A stretch of 64,000 nucleotides of DNA from an uncultured Clostridia bacterium (GTDB lineage Bacteria; Bacillota; Clostridia; Oscillospirales; Ruminococcaceae): positions 62,001-126,000 of the forward strand of contig CANRNT010000001.1 of NCBI GenBank assembly GCA_947631995.1. Reading direction: 5' to 3'. Below, piece by piece: positions 8,785 through 17,053 of this stretch; within the stretch, counting starts at the first letter, position 1; each line of letters begins with the position of its first letter. Under the pieces are notes generated by a model that did not search any database, was not told where the DNA came from, and saw only the letters and a program-made list of their open reading frames with translations. Position numbers and translations under genes: made by a program.

Positions 8785-10282
8785 ATATGGTAGTCCTTTC
8801 GTCATCGTTATTGGTAATAAGCTCAACGTTTATCGTTTCGGTTTTATCTTTCTTATTTTGGTTCGCAGAGGATTCGATAGCAGGCAAAGTTATCACTACC
8901 GTTGTGCCGACGCCCAGCTCGCTTTTTACGGTAAGCGTACCCGAGTGCATTCTGATTATCTCGTCCGCAACTGCCAGACCTATTCCCGAGCCGCGTCTTG
9001 TCTGTTCCGCCTTAAAAAACTTAGTCTTTATCTTTGGCAGATCCTCTTCGGAAATACCTATACCGTTATCGGAAACAGATATGACGATATCTCCGTCCTC
9101 CTCATAAGCCTCAACGGATATGGTCGCGCCCGAATCGGAATACTTTACGGCATTATCGACTATATTGATAAATACCTGACGCAGTCTGTTTTTATCGCCG
9201 TAAACAAACGGCAGCATTTCAGGCTCGTAATACTCAAGTGTCATACCCAGTTTTTTTGCTCGTTCCTGATATATGAGCACGGTCTCTCCAAGCTCGGCAA
9301 GTATATCTATCGTTGCTTTATTCAAAAGCAGTCTGCCGTCCTGTATACGCGAGAAGTCCAAAAGCTCCTCCACCATATCTGAAAGTCTTTCCGTTTCGCC
9401 TATGATGACCTTCATACCCTTTTCGATAGTTTCCTTATCGTCGCTCATATCCAGAAGCGTTTCGCTCCAGCCCTTGATAGCTGTCAGGGGCGTGCGAAGC
9501 TCATGCGACACCGAAGAAATGAACTCATTCTTCATCGACTCGGTATTTGAAAGCTCATTCGCCATATAGTTGATACTGTCGCACAGCTCTCCAAGCTCGT
9601 CGTCTCTGTTTTTTTCGAGCCGCTGCGAAAAATCTCCCGTTGCTATTTTTCTTGCAAACATATTCACGTCGCGCACGGGATTTACTATCGAGCGCACGAA
9701 AAAGCGTCCCGTAAATATCATCAGCGCGACTATCGCAGCAAGCACGAGCGTTATTATCAGTACTATAAGCATTATCTGTCTGTTGACCTTTTCCAGTGAC
9801 ACTACCATGCGTATCGCCTGAAACTCGCTTCCCAGAGGCGCTATCATAGCCGTATACGCCATTATCTTTTCGCCCGAAGGCAGCTTTGTATTCACCAAAG
9901 CCGAGCCGTTATTTGAATTTTTTGCGGTATCAAAATCGGTAAGGTCGATATTTCCCGACGGTGAAAATCCCGAGGACGTCAATGCTATCTGACCGTTCAG
10001 ATTGATAGCCATAAGCTCTATCTGACTTTTATGGTCATAATTTTCTATAATGCCACGTATCTCGGTATTATAATTTGTTCTGTCGTCATTTGCATATCTG
10101 TCAATGGCGCTGGTTATTATGCTCATCTGGTTTATGACATACTGCTGAGCCGAGTTATAGTAGTAATATCTGATAAGCACGGAAGCAACTATATCTATCA
10201 AAAGAAGAATGACTATTACAACGCCGAGGTTATTCACAGCCCAACGGGTAGTTATACTGTTTTTTTTGAATAGCTTTGCCAA
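8762..10282 (-). CDS. Membrane sensor histidine kinase
   Basis: The 506-residue kinase has a membrane segment at about 18-38, an extracytoplasmic sensor region at 39-165, a second membrane segment at 168-191, HAMP at 192-245, the HisKA dimerisation helix with phospho-acceptor H260 in SSVSHELRTPLTAIKGW, and an HATPase domain with N box NIVDNAVKY and G boxes DNGIGI and GSGIGLAVA. It should phosphorylate the response regulator encoded 38 bp upstream. The start is a TTG at 10282 with AGGAGG about 11 bases upstream; an ATG right after the Shine-Dalgarno opens only a short frame. The ligand is unknown; by layout it resembles Firmicute cell-envelope or phosphate sensors. Confidence 0.93.
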   Translation of the reverse strand: MAKLFKKNSITTRWAVNNLGVVIVILLLIDIVASVLIRYYYYNSAQQYVINQMSIITSAIDRYANDDRTNYNTEIRGIIENYDHKSQIELMAINLNGQIALTSSGFSPSGNIDLTDFDTAKNSNNGSALVNTKLPSGEKIMAYTAMIAPLGSEFQAIRMVVSLEKVNRQIMLIVLIITLVLAAIVALMIFTGRFFVRSIVNPVRDVNMFARKIATGDFSQRLEKNRDDELGELCDSINYMANELSNTESMKNEFISSVSHELRTPLTAIKGWSETLLDMSDDKETIEKGMKVIIGETERLSDMVEELLDFSRIQDGRLLLNKATIDILAELGETVLIYQERAKKLGMTLEYYEPEMLPFVYGDKNRLRQVFINIVDNAVKYSDSGATISVEAYEEDGDIVISVSDNGIGISEEDLPKIKTKFFKAEQTRRGSGIGLAVADEIIRMHSGTLTVKSELGVGTTVVITLPAIESSANQNKKDKTETINVELITNNDDERTTIYEQQDEQ

Positions 10283-10320
10283 CGGCTGTCATCCTCCTTT
10301 CTTTGAATGTCCGTATTTTA

Positions 10321-11025
10321 TCAGTTAGCAGGCGCGCTCCACTTATATCCGTAGCCCCAGATAGTAAGGATATACTGCGGATTTGAGGGTTCTTTTTCTA
10401 TTTTCATTCTTATCCTGCGGATATTTACATCGACTATCTTGTCATCTCCGTAATAAGAATCGCCCCATATATGGTTGAGTATGCTTGTTCTGTCAAGCGC
10501 GGTATTCTGATTTTTAAAGAAATACTCCATTATCTGATACTCTACCTGCGTCAGGTCTATCTGCTCGTTATCGCGATACACCGTTCTGCTTTTCAGATTC
10601 AGGGTAAACGGTCCTGACACAATGGTAGAATCGGATTCCGGCTTTGAATGAGAAATATTGACTCTTCTGCACACCGCGTCAACTCTGGCGACAAGCTCCG
10701 ATATAGAGAACGGCTTTGTTATATAGTCGTCCGCGCCTATCATGAGCGACGACACCTTATCTATTTCCTGCGATTTTGCCGAAAGCATAATTATGCCCAT
10801 TGTTTCGCTTTTTTCACGAAGCGTTTTACACACCTGTATCCCGTCTATGCCGGGCATCATTATGTCAAGCAAAGCTACATCGAAGCTTCCGGGTGCAGCA
10901 TCGTATTCTGACAGCGCATCTTCTCCGCTGCTTACGCTGACTACCTCATAGCCGCTTCTTTTCAGATTGAGCACTACGAATTCCCTTATGGAATCCTCGT
11001 CCTCGCAGACCAAGATCTTTCTCAT
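10321..11025 (-). CDS. OmpR/PhoB-family response regulator
   Basis: This 234-residue protein has a receiver domain (acidic pair near residue 9, phospho-acceptor D54 in ALLDIMMPG, conserved K in DYITKPFS) and a C-terminal winged helix with the typical IVDVNIRRIRMKIE recognition region and a GYGYKW ending. It pairs with the histidine kinase downstream. The preceding gene codes for a lipoprotein, and all probably share the promoter near 12.48 kb. Confidence 0.95.
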   Translation of the reverse strand: MRKILVCEDEDSIREFVVLNLKRSGYEVVSVSSGEDALSEYDAAPGSFDVALLDIMMPGIDGIQVCKTLREKSETMGIIMLSAKSQEIDKVSSLMIGADDYITKPFSISELVARVDAVCRRVNISHSKPESDSTIVSGPFTLNLKSRTVYRDNEQIDLTQVEYQIMEYFFKNQNTALDRTSILNHIWGDSYYGDDKIVDVNIRRIRMKIEKEPSNPQYILTIWGYGYKWSAPAN

Positions 11026-11068
11026 TTTATATCTCTCCTTCTTTTATATTTTGACCGCCGTTCAAGCC

Positions 11069-12415
11069 TTACGAAACGACGAAAAATTTCCTTTTGACCG
11101 CCGAAAGGTCAAGCGACATATCATTTCGCCCGTCCTCTGTTATCCTTACCAGATAATCTATCTCACCGACAGATGTTATACGCTGATATCCCAGCTTCTC
11201 GTATTTTTCCGCTTCGTTTCTCGAGCAGACGGTTATCCTCATAAGCTCTGTATCGGTATCCTCAAGAGTTGTACCGAAAAGATAGAACACCGCTTCGCCG
11301 CTGTCCGGATCACGTTTTACCGTAACATTCTTCTGCCAGTCCTCGGAAAATGATATCATATATCCGTTAGATATCGAATAATACCCGACATACTTAGGAG
11401 ACAGCTTAAAAAACTCCTCATACGCGCTCCAAGTGGTAAGATATATCTGATCCTCGGGCGCCAAAAGCTCATAGCCTTTCATCGGCACGACCGTAGGTAT
11501 CTCTATGATACCGTCGCCGTCTACGTCCTTTGAATAATAGCCGTTGGGGCGCACCGTTTGCAAAACAAGGTCCTCGCCGAGGGTAGCGACGGGGTTTTGC
11601 AGAGAATTATATCTGTAATAAATAAACTCCGTTTGCAGGCTGTTCTCGTCATAACTGCTGTCGATAAACAGCGCCTTATTATATTCTGTGAGTTTTCCCT
11701 TAACATATGAAGCTACCGACGCTACTGACTGAAATCTTTCAGACATCGGGATTATATTCATTCTGACTATCTGACCGTCAACAACGCTGAGCAGCGAAGC
11801 TGAAGCCGTACCGCTGTCACCGCCCGACTGAACGGTAAGTATCTCATTATAACCGTCGTTATCTATATCCAGCGTTTCTATAACGCTGTAGCTGTCAGCT
11901 GCGACCGTAGTCATATTTCCGTCGGAATAGGAATATATCTCCAGTATCTTATCGTTTATATTCAAAGTAGAATAGCCTACTATAACGTTTATATTTCCGC
12001 TGCCGTCCAAAGTTGAAACGATTATCCTGTCAACATCGGTACCCGCTCCGGGTCTGTCGTACACCGCTTCCCACTTGCCCTTTTCGTTCTTATCAAGCAC
12101 GCAGTAACGCACGCCGCTTTCCTGAGCATTGTTATTTATTGAAGGATTGCTGTTATACTCATAAAAGACTATTGCTTCATCACCCGGCTCGTTGTCGATA
12201 TTGACAACGACGTATGCGCTTCTGTAAGAACCGCTCTTAGGGTATTTAAGGGTGATATTGCTGCCTACCTTGTCCATAAGCGCTTTATATATACCCTCCT
12301 GCTCCTCCGAAAGCTTCGGCGCCGCAAGAAGAGTATCAACGGAAAACGAGCCGAACGAACAACCGCTGAAAAGCAGAGCCGAACAGCAAATAAGCAATAT
12401 AACTATTTTTTTCAT
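11069..12415 (-). CDS. Lipoprotein with VCBS/FG-GAP-like repeats
   Basis: The 448-residue product starts with a clear lipoprotein signal (KIVILLICCSALLFSGCS; lipobox FSGC, Cys19). The mature part contains repeated Asp-rich loops of the FG-GAP/VCBS kind, for example DIDNDGYNEILTV and DVDGDGIIEIPTV, suggesting a calcium-stabilised beta-propeller-like fold. I do not recognise a specific family. It is the first gene of a likely operon with the two-component system, so it may be an accessory sensor or target at the outer face of the membrane; that is inference. Confidence 0.75.
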   Translation of the reverse strand: MKKIVILLICCSALLFSGCSFGSFSVDTLLAAPKLSEEQEGIYKALMDKVGSNITLKYPKSGSYRSAYVVVNIDNEPGDEAIVFYEYNSNPSINNNAQESGVRYCVLDKNEKGKWEAVYDRPGAGTDVDRIIVSTLDGSGNINVIVGYSTLNINDKILEIYSYSDGNMTTVAADSYSVIETLDIDNDGYNEILTVQSGGDSGTASASLLSVVDGQIVRMNIIPMSERFQSVASVASYVKGKLTEYNKALFIDSSYDENSLQTEFIYYRYNSLQNPVATLGEDLVLQTVRPNGYYSKDVDGDGIIEIPTVVPMKGYELLAPEDQIYLTTWSAYEEFFKLSPKYVGYYSISNGYMISFSEDWQKNVTVKRDPDSGEAVFYLFGTTLEDTDTELMRITVCSRNEAEKYEKLGYQRITSVGEIDYLVRITEDGRNDMSLDLSAVKRKFFVVS

Positions 12416-12439
12416 ATTCGGACACCGCCTTTCAAAAGA

Positions 12440-12497
12440 ATAACCGAATGCAAGCTACACTCGGTTATATTATAACATATTCTTCAGGATTTTTAAA
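12440..12497 (-). promoter_or_regulatory. Promoter with inverted repeat at the transcript start
   Basis: A TATAAT box (12469-12474, minus) is preceded after 17 bp by TTTAAA (12492-12497). Directly downstream of the -10 box is an 8-bp inverted repeat ATAACCGA/TCGGTTAT (arms 12440-12447 and 12461-12468). It could be an operator or a 5' stem-loop of the lipoprotein-two-component transcript. Confidence 0.6.
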
Positions 12498-12516
12498 GTC
12501 TTTTGAGCAAAAAAGT

Positions 12517-13863
12517 TTATCTTTCTTTTAAAGGCACATATTCACGTTTGCTCAGAACTGATTTATAGGCAGGTCTTATTATCCTCTTGCCCGTTACTAT
12601 CTCCTCGAACCTATGTGCAGACCAGCCCGCCATTCTGGATACCGCAAATAGCGGTGTAAACAGGTCGGGCGGTATTTTCAACATTCTGTACACCAGACCA
12701 GAATACATATCCACGTTTGCGCACATATCCTTTTTACTGCCCTTTACTTTGGCAAAAAGCTCGGGAGTGAGCTTTTCTATATTTCGCAGAAGTCTGAACT
12801 CTGCTTCAAACTCCGTACCCTTTGCAAGCTTCTCGGCATTATCACGCAATATGACCGCTCTGGGGTCGGAAAGCGTATATACGGCATGACCCATACCGTA
12901 TATAAGACCCGTGCCGTCGCCTGCCTCTTTACGCATTATCTTAACTAAAAAGTCAGCGACTTCGCCTTCGTCGTCCCAATTATGTACGTTGGCTTTTATG
13001 ATATCCTGCATTTCGGACACTTTTGCGTTCGCGCCGCCGTGGCGGTGACCCTTCAGAGAGCCAATCGCTGCGGAATACGCGGCATAGGGGTCTGTTCCCG
13101 ACGATGTAAGGACGCGGCAGGCAAAAGTAGAATTATTTCCGCCGCCGTGCTCTGCATGGAGCATAAGCATGATATCCAGAAGCTTTGCCTCTTCGTCGGT
13201 AAAAACTCTGTCAGGACGGATAGTTGACAGTATGGACTCCGCGGTAGACTGTGATTTTATCAGCGGGTGCATATGCATGCTTTCGTTATTGAAGTAGCGG
13301 TTCTTTACCTGCCATGCCGAGACCATGATAGTAGGCATTTTGGCGATTATTGAGACCGCGGTCGCCATTTCGTAATCGGGAGAGGTGCTTTCGGGGTTAT
13401 CGTCGTATGAATAAAGCGACAGAACGCTCCTGCCCATTTGGTTCATTATATTCTTTGACGGATTTTTGAGTATCATATCCTCAAAGAACGAGTCTGGCAG
13501 CTCTCTGTTGGCGGCAAGCAGCGCCTTGAACACGTCAAGCTCGTGCTGAGACGGCAGGTCGCCCATAAGCAGCAAATACACTATTTCCTCATATCCGAAC
13601 CTGTTTTCGGCGATAGCATTGCCTACGAGGTCGCGGATATTATAGCCTCTGTAAATAAGCTCGCCCTCGATAGGAGATTTTTCGCCCTCGCTTATTACAT
13701 ATCCGTGAACGTTACATATATTTGTCAGACCTGCTACAACACCTGTTCCGTCGGCATTACGCAGACCTCTCTTTACGATATAGTTATCAAAAAGCTCGGG
13801 AGCTATCGTATTGTTCTCAACGAACTTCCTGCAAAGAAGCTCACGCGCATTTACATTCATCAT
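12517..13863 (-). CDS. gltA: Citrate synthase
   Basis: This 448-residue enzyme condenses acetyl-CoA and oxaloacetate. The catalytic residues lie in recognisable stretches: His in LHAEHGGGNNSTF, His in YGMGHAVYTLSDPRA, and Asp in CANVDMYSGLVY. The long N-terminus (PELFDNYIVKRGLRNADGTG) is of the type seen in Clostridia citrate synthases. No aconitase or isocitrate dehydrogenase gene is adjacent, so it likely feeds glutamate synthesis in an incomplete cycle. 2-methylcitrate synthase activity cannot be excluded from sequence alone. Confidence 0.93.
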   Translation of the reverse strand: MMNVNARELLCRKFVENNTIAPELFDNYIVKRGLRNADGTGVVAGLTNICNVHGYVISEGEKSPIEGELIYRGYNIRDLVGNAIAENRFGYEEIVYLLLMGDLPSQHELDVFKALLAANRELPDSFFEDMILKNPSKNIMNQMGRSVLSLYSYDDNPESTSPDYEMATAVSIIAKMPTIMVSAWQVKNRYFNNESMHMHPLIKSQSTAESILSTIRPDRVFTDEEAKLLDIMLMLHAEHGGGNNSTFACRVLTSSGTDPYAAYSAAIGSLKGHRHGGANAKVSEMQDIIKANVHNWDDEGEVADFLVKIMRKEAGDGTGLIYGMGHAVYTLSDPRAVILRDNAEKLAKGTEFEAEFRLLRNIEKLTPELFAKVKGSKKDMCANVDMYSGLVYRMLKIPPDLFTPLFAVSRMAGWSAHRFEEIVTGKRIIRPAYKSVLSKREYVPLKER

Positions 13864-13912
13864 CTTTACCTCGCTTTCCGACGCAGACCCGCCGCGCCTG
13901 ATATATTCTATT

Positions 13913-13941
13913 ATTTTAACACATAATCAGACTTTTGTCAA
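13913..13941 (-). promoter_or_regulatory. Sigma-A promoter for citrate synthase
   Basis: On the minus strand TTGACA (13936-13941), a 17-bp spacer and TAAAAT (13913-13918) precede the citrate synthase ATG by about 50 bp. Confidence 0.8.
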
Positions 13942-13981
13942 CCGAAAAAACGCCTGCTCTAAACATTTTGTCCAAAGCAAA

Positions 13982-14260
13982 AAGCAGTCTGCAATTATTA
14001 CAGACTGCCTATATCATCAGAACTATCATAAAAATATCAGTAAAATTCGGGAATTCATTTCTCGAATTTTACACCGCTGTCGGCGCAACTAAAAAAGCGA
14101 AATATAAGAGCTTTTTTAGCGTGAGGGTAACGGAGCCGACGCCGGATGGGGGCTACTGCTTCACCTTGCGGTGAAGCAGAGGTGGAACCGATTCGGGGTG
14201 CCCCCGTGAAGTGTCGACTTTGTCGACACGCTAAGCAGTCTGCAATTATTACAGACTGCC
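13982..14260. repeat. Hairpin-rich repeat element bounded by identical 28-bp stem-loops
   Basis: This gene-free stretch carries six stem-loops. Identical 28-bp units at 13982-14009 and 14233-14260 each fold as GCAGTCTG/CAGACTGC. Between them are GTAAAATTCG/CGAATTTTAC (14040-14072), CTAAAAAAGC/GCTTTTTTAG (14089-14119), CTGCTTCACC/GGTGAAGCAG (14156-14179) nested in GGGGGC/GCCCCC (14148-14205), and GTGTCGAC/GTCGACAC (14211-14229). An 8-bp pair TTAGCGTG/CACGCTAA (14116-14123 and 14227-14234) encloses the right half and competes with the last hairpin. In minus orientation the 13982 copy is followed by TTTTTGCTTT, so it could terminate transcripts from the small lipoprotein gene. No open frame of interest is seen. 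Confidence 0.85.
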
Positions 14261-14281
14261 CAAAAGCCGCTTATCTCTGTC

Positions 14282-14617
14282 TTATCTTACGATATCGTCA
14301 ACTATTTCCGACGCGCCGTCGATAGTATCCTTTGCCGCATCTCCTACGTCGCTTGCCAAGTCGCCTACGGTCGAACCGATATCATCGGCTACCGTATTGC
14401 TGTCGTTCTTTGAGCTTGATGTGCTGCCCGAAGCGCCTGACGAGGACGAGTTCATCGAGCTTGCCGAATTGTCGGACATGCTTGTCGAAGAGCTTCCCGC
14501 AGATGAATTGTTGGACGATGCCTTGTCGTTGCTGTCGGTATCTCTGCCGGAGCAGCTTGCCAGCATTACCGCAGCAGTAAGAGCTGCGGCTGCCGCACAC
14601 GTTATTCTTTTAAACAT
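14282..14617 (-). CDS. Small Ser/Asn-rich lipoprotein
   Basis: The 111-residue product starts at an ATG at 14617 with AAGGA about 10 bases upstream. It has a good lipoprotein signal (AAAALTAAVMLASCSG, Cys around residue 22). The body is low complexity: long Ser/Asn/Asp runs to about residue 80, then a short amphipathic region VADDIGSTVGDLASDVGDA and KDTIDGASEIVDDIV. The second part resembles small helical repeats of YtxH-like proteins, but too weakly to assign. Function unknown; it is a plausible surface lipoprotein. Confidence 0.7.
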   Translation of the reverse strand: MFKRITCAAAAALTAAVMLASCSGRDTDSNDKASSNNSSAGSSSTSMSDNSASSMNSSSSGASGSTSSSKNDSNTVADDIGSTVGDLASDVGDAAKDTIDGASEIVDDIVR

Positions 14618-14701
14618 ATAAATTCTATCCTTTCGATATATGCACATATTTGTCAGGGGAATATATGTCTGACAGCTATATTGTAACCACATTATGCGAA
14701 A

Positions 14702-16228
14702 TTATTCCGAAAAAATTTTGCGTGAAAAATAACGTTTTCTGATTTTCACAGTATTCAGCAGCTTTTCTGTAAGCAAAACCGTATAATACCATATCACAAA
14801 CAGCAGCGCGGGCAGTTGGAATATATTTCCGATAACCGAATACGGCGTTCTGGTATGAGAAAGCTCCGCGCTTGCAGTTACAGCCGCCGCTCCCTTACCG
14901 TACTCGGCGGCAATTATCCTGCCGTTTCTGTCGATAACAGCCGATATACCGCAGTTTCCGCTTCTCACAATGCTCCTGTCGTACTCTACGGCTCTTATTA
15001 TGCTGTGCCTGAACTGTACTTCTCTTGCGAAGCTGTTTTTGAACCACGAATCATTTGTTGAAATGAGTATCATCTCGCCGCCGTCAGCTATCTGACCGCT
15101 GAGAAGCGACGAATATATGCTTTCTATACATATCGAAGCTGCAAATCTGTGTCCTCCGACGGTGATACAGTCTCCTCTATCAGACGCCGTAAGCGATGTA
15201 AAACCGTCTACGTCTGCAAACGGGATAAACTCTCCGAACGGCACAAGCACCTGTTTGAGATGTCTTGAACCGCTTTCACCTATCGGCGACATACAATTAT
15301 ATCTTTTTCCGTCCTGCTCATAAATACAGCCTGTCACTATTGAAGTTTTACTGTCGGTGCTTTGGGATAATATATCGGTCAGGCGCTTTGTCAGCTCATC
15401 GGATACGGCAGTTTCGGGAAGCAGGACAAGGTCTGTATCATCGGTAAGTCCGCTTAGTATATGAGAGTACTCCACAGCCGCTTCTTCGGCACTTTGACTG
15501 TTCTTTTCAAGTCCCTCATGCGGACCCTGCACCGCCGTGACATTTATTGTTTTTTCGGTATCTTTACTTAACATATACGCCGCTCCGCACACCGTCAACG
15601 CCGAAAAGCACACAAGCAGCGCGGCGGAATTTTTTAGCATTTTTCTGACATTTTTATGAAACAGCGCGTCCAGCAGACAGGCAAACATACCGTTTAACAA
15701 AAGTATCACAGTTCCCGCCGCTCCTCCTCCTAAAAGCGCCGATATTTGCAGCAGTACGGGCTGGTAAGCGAGCGCGTTTTCAAGTCTTGCCCAAGGGAAT
15801 GAGAGGTACGGTATTATCTCCAGAAAATACTGTCCGAGCGAAAAGCATACCGAGAACACTATTATCCTTACCGCTCTGCTTTTAATATCGGCAGCGACCG
15901 ACGGATATACCGCCGCCGTCATGACCGCGCTTTGCAAGGCTGCAAGCGCCGCTGCTGCTATCAGGCATATTATCGACATTACAGCCGCAGGCAGGTCGAG
16001 ATAATCATAGAGCGTCATCAAAAAACCGCACATTATCCCATGATACGTCAGCATGAATACCGTGACGCTCTTCATGAAAGATATGCGCGGCTGATAAAAC
16101 AAGCTCAGGAAAAGCGGTGACAGGCAAAACAGCGACAGATACCATGTATACGTCGTTTGCGACAAGGCTGTAAGCACAGCCGAAAATGCCGAGAGATACA
16201 TATAGTATTTATCAGGTATTTTTTTCAT
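14702..16228 (-). CDS. lnt: Apolipoprotein N-acyltransferase
   Basis: The 508-residue membrane enzyme N-acylates lipoproteins. About six hydrophobic segments (residues 1-215) precede a periplasmic nitrilase-like domain with the Glu-Lys-Cys triad in VLLPETAVSD, the Lys region LKQVLVPFGEFIPFADV, and CIESIYSSLL. The start is uncertain: the ATG at 16228 (MKKIPDKYYMYL) lacks a strong ribosome site, and an upstream ATG at 16264 overlaps the previous gene's stop codon and could be used by coupling. Lnt in Firmicutes is less universal than in proteobacteria, though it is annotated in Clostridia. Confidence 0.9.
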   Translation of the reverse strand: MKKIPDKYYMYLSAFSAVLTALSQTTYTWYLSLFCLSPLFLSLFYQPRISFMKSVTVFMLTYHGIMCGFLMTLYDYLDLPAAVMSIICLIAAAALAALQSAVMTAAVYPSVAADIKSRAVRIIVFSVCFSLGQYFLEIIPYLSFPWARLENALAYQPVLLQISALLGGGAAGTVILLLNGMFACLLDALFHKNVRKMLKNSAALLVCFSALTVCGAAYMLSKDTEKTINVTAVQGPHEGLEKNSQSAEEAAVEYSHILSGLTDDTDLVLLPETAVSDELTKRLTDILSQSTDSKTSIVTGCIYEQDGKRYNCMSPIGESGSRHLKQVLVPFGEFIPFADVDGFTSLTASDRGDCITVGGHRFAASICIESIYSSLLSGQIADGGEMILISTNDSWFKNSFAREVQFRHSIIRAVEYDRSIVRSGNCGISAVIDRNGRIIAAEYGKGAAAVTASAELSHTRTPYSVIGNIFQLPALLFVIWYYTVLLTEKLLNTVKIRKRYFSRKIFSE

Positions 16229-16253
16229 GAGGTTATTTTGCCCGTCGATACTT

Positions 16254-16997
16254 CTAAAATACATCAATACAGCAGTTTATCCATTTTCTTCTGGCTTCCC
16301 CCGAGAAGCCGTGCCCCTCGTTTTCAAAGGCGATGAGCTTTGCGCTTTTGAAACTATCCCTTGCGCGGACAGAATAATCGTATGGCACCACGCTGTCGGC
16401 GGTACCGTGACCGATGACCACCTCTCCGCCGAAATCCTTTATTTTCTCAAACACGTCATACTGCGGCAGACCTTTTACATAGATGTCCGAAAGCTTCATG
16501 CCCATTATCTCAAATGTTTCACCGTCGCTTATTCCCCTGTTTCTCCAGTCGTCGGGGATACAGAACGCAGGATAAAGCAACATCGCTCCTGCAAACATCG
16601 ACGGCTTTTCGGCTGCTGCGAGAGCGGAAACGAACCCTCCCTGACTTTCGCCGTACAGATAAAGCTTTTCACCGTCAAGCATATCAAGCCTTCGTATCAT
16701 ATCGGCAACTGCGAACAGGTCATTAAGCTCGCTGCAAACGCTCATATCCAGCGAACTGCCGCTGCTTTTTGAGTTTACCGAGCCGCCGCGGAAATCATAG
16801 CAGCAGCTCAGCGCGCCCCGTTTGGCAAAGGCTTCGGCGACATCGTGAAGATATTCGCTGCAGGAGTTATAGCCATGCGAAAGTATTACCGCCCCTGTTT
16901 TTGCGGCTTTGCTCTGCGGGATATACATTCTGTAAAATATACGCTCTCCGTCTGCAAGGGTCAAATAGTTTTCCTGTGTCGTTACGTCATATGTCAC
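16254..16997 (-). CDS. Alpha/beta hydrolase (serine aminopeptidase S33-like)
   Basis: The 247-residue protein has the alpha/beta-hydrolase fold: an oxyanion strand VILSHGYNSCSEY, the nucleophile elbow LYGESQGG (GxSxG Ser), a later Asp region VIGHGTADSVVPY and the catalytic His in FENEGHGFSG. It most resembles monoacylglycerol lipase or feruloyl-esterase-like cytosolic hydrolases. The GTG at 16997 is chosen because GGAGGT lies 6 bases upstream (17004-17009); a TTG at 17033 would start inside the terminator hairpin of ftsH. Its stop overlaps the possible early start of lnt. Confidence 0.85.
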   Translation of the reverse strand: MTYDVTTQENYLTLADGERIFYRMYIPQSKAAKTGAVILSHGYNSCSEYLHDVAEAFAKRGALSCCYDFRGGSVNSKSSGSSLDMSVCSELNDLFAVADMIRRLDMLDGEKLYLYGESQGGFVSALAAAEKPSMFAGAMLLYPAFCIPDDWRNRGISDGETFEIMGMKLSDIYVKGLPQYDVFEKIKDFGGEVVIGHGTADSVVPYDYSVRARDSFKSAKLIAFENEGHGFSGEARRKWINCCIDVF

Positions 16998-17014
16998 GCC
17001 GATACCTCCATGTA

Positions 17015-17046
17015 TAAAAGAGACCTGCCGCAAAATGCAGGTCTCT
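17015..17046 (-). terminator. Rho-independent terminator after ftsH
   Basis: On the minus strand AGAGACCTGC and GCAGGTCTCT form a perfect 10-bp stem (17019-17046) followed by TTTTATA. It lies 8 bp after the ftsH stop and just upstream of the hydrolase ribosome site, so the hydrolase may be expressed by read-through. Confidence 0.85.
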
Positions 17047-17053
17047 ACTGATA

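Noticed and set aside
14175..14195. GGTGGAACCG as a T-box core
   Set aside because: No tRNA synthetase or amino acid gene follows on that strand, and the surrounding stems do not form a T-box layout; the genuine T-box is at 2.66-2.95 kb.
13982..14260. Two identical 28-bp repeats as a minimal CRISPR array
   Set aside because: Only two copies, separated by 223 bp of hairpin-rich sequence rather than a 30-40 bp spacer, and no cas genes in the window.
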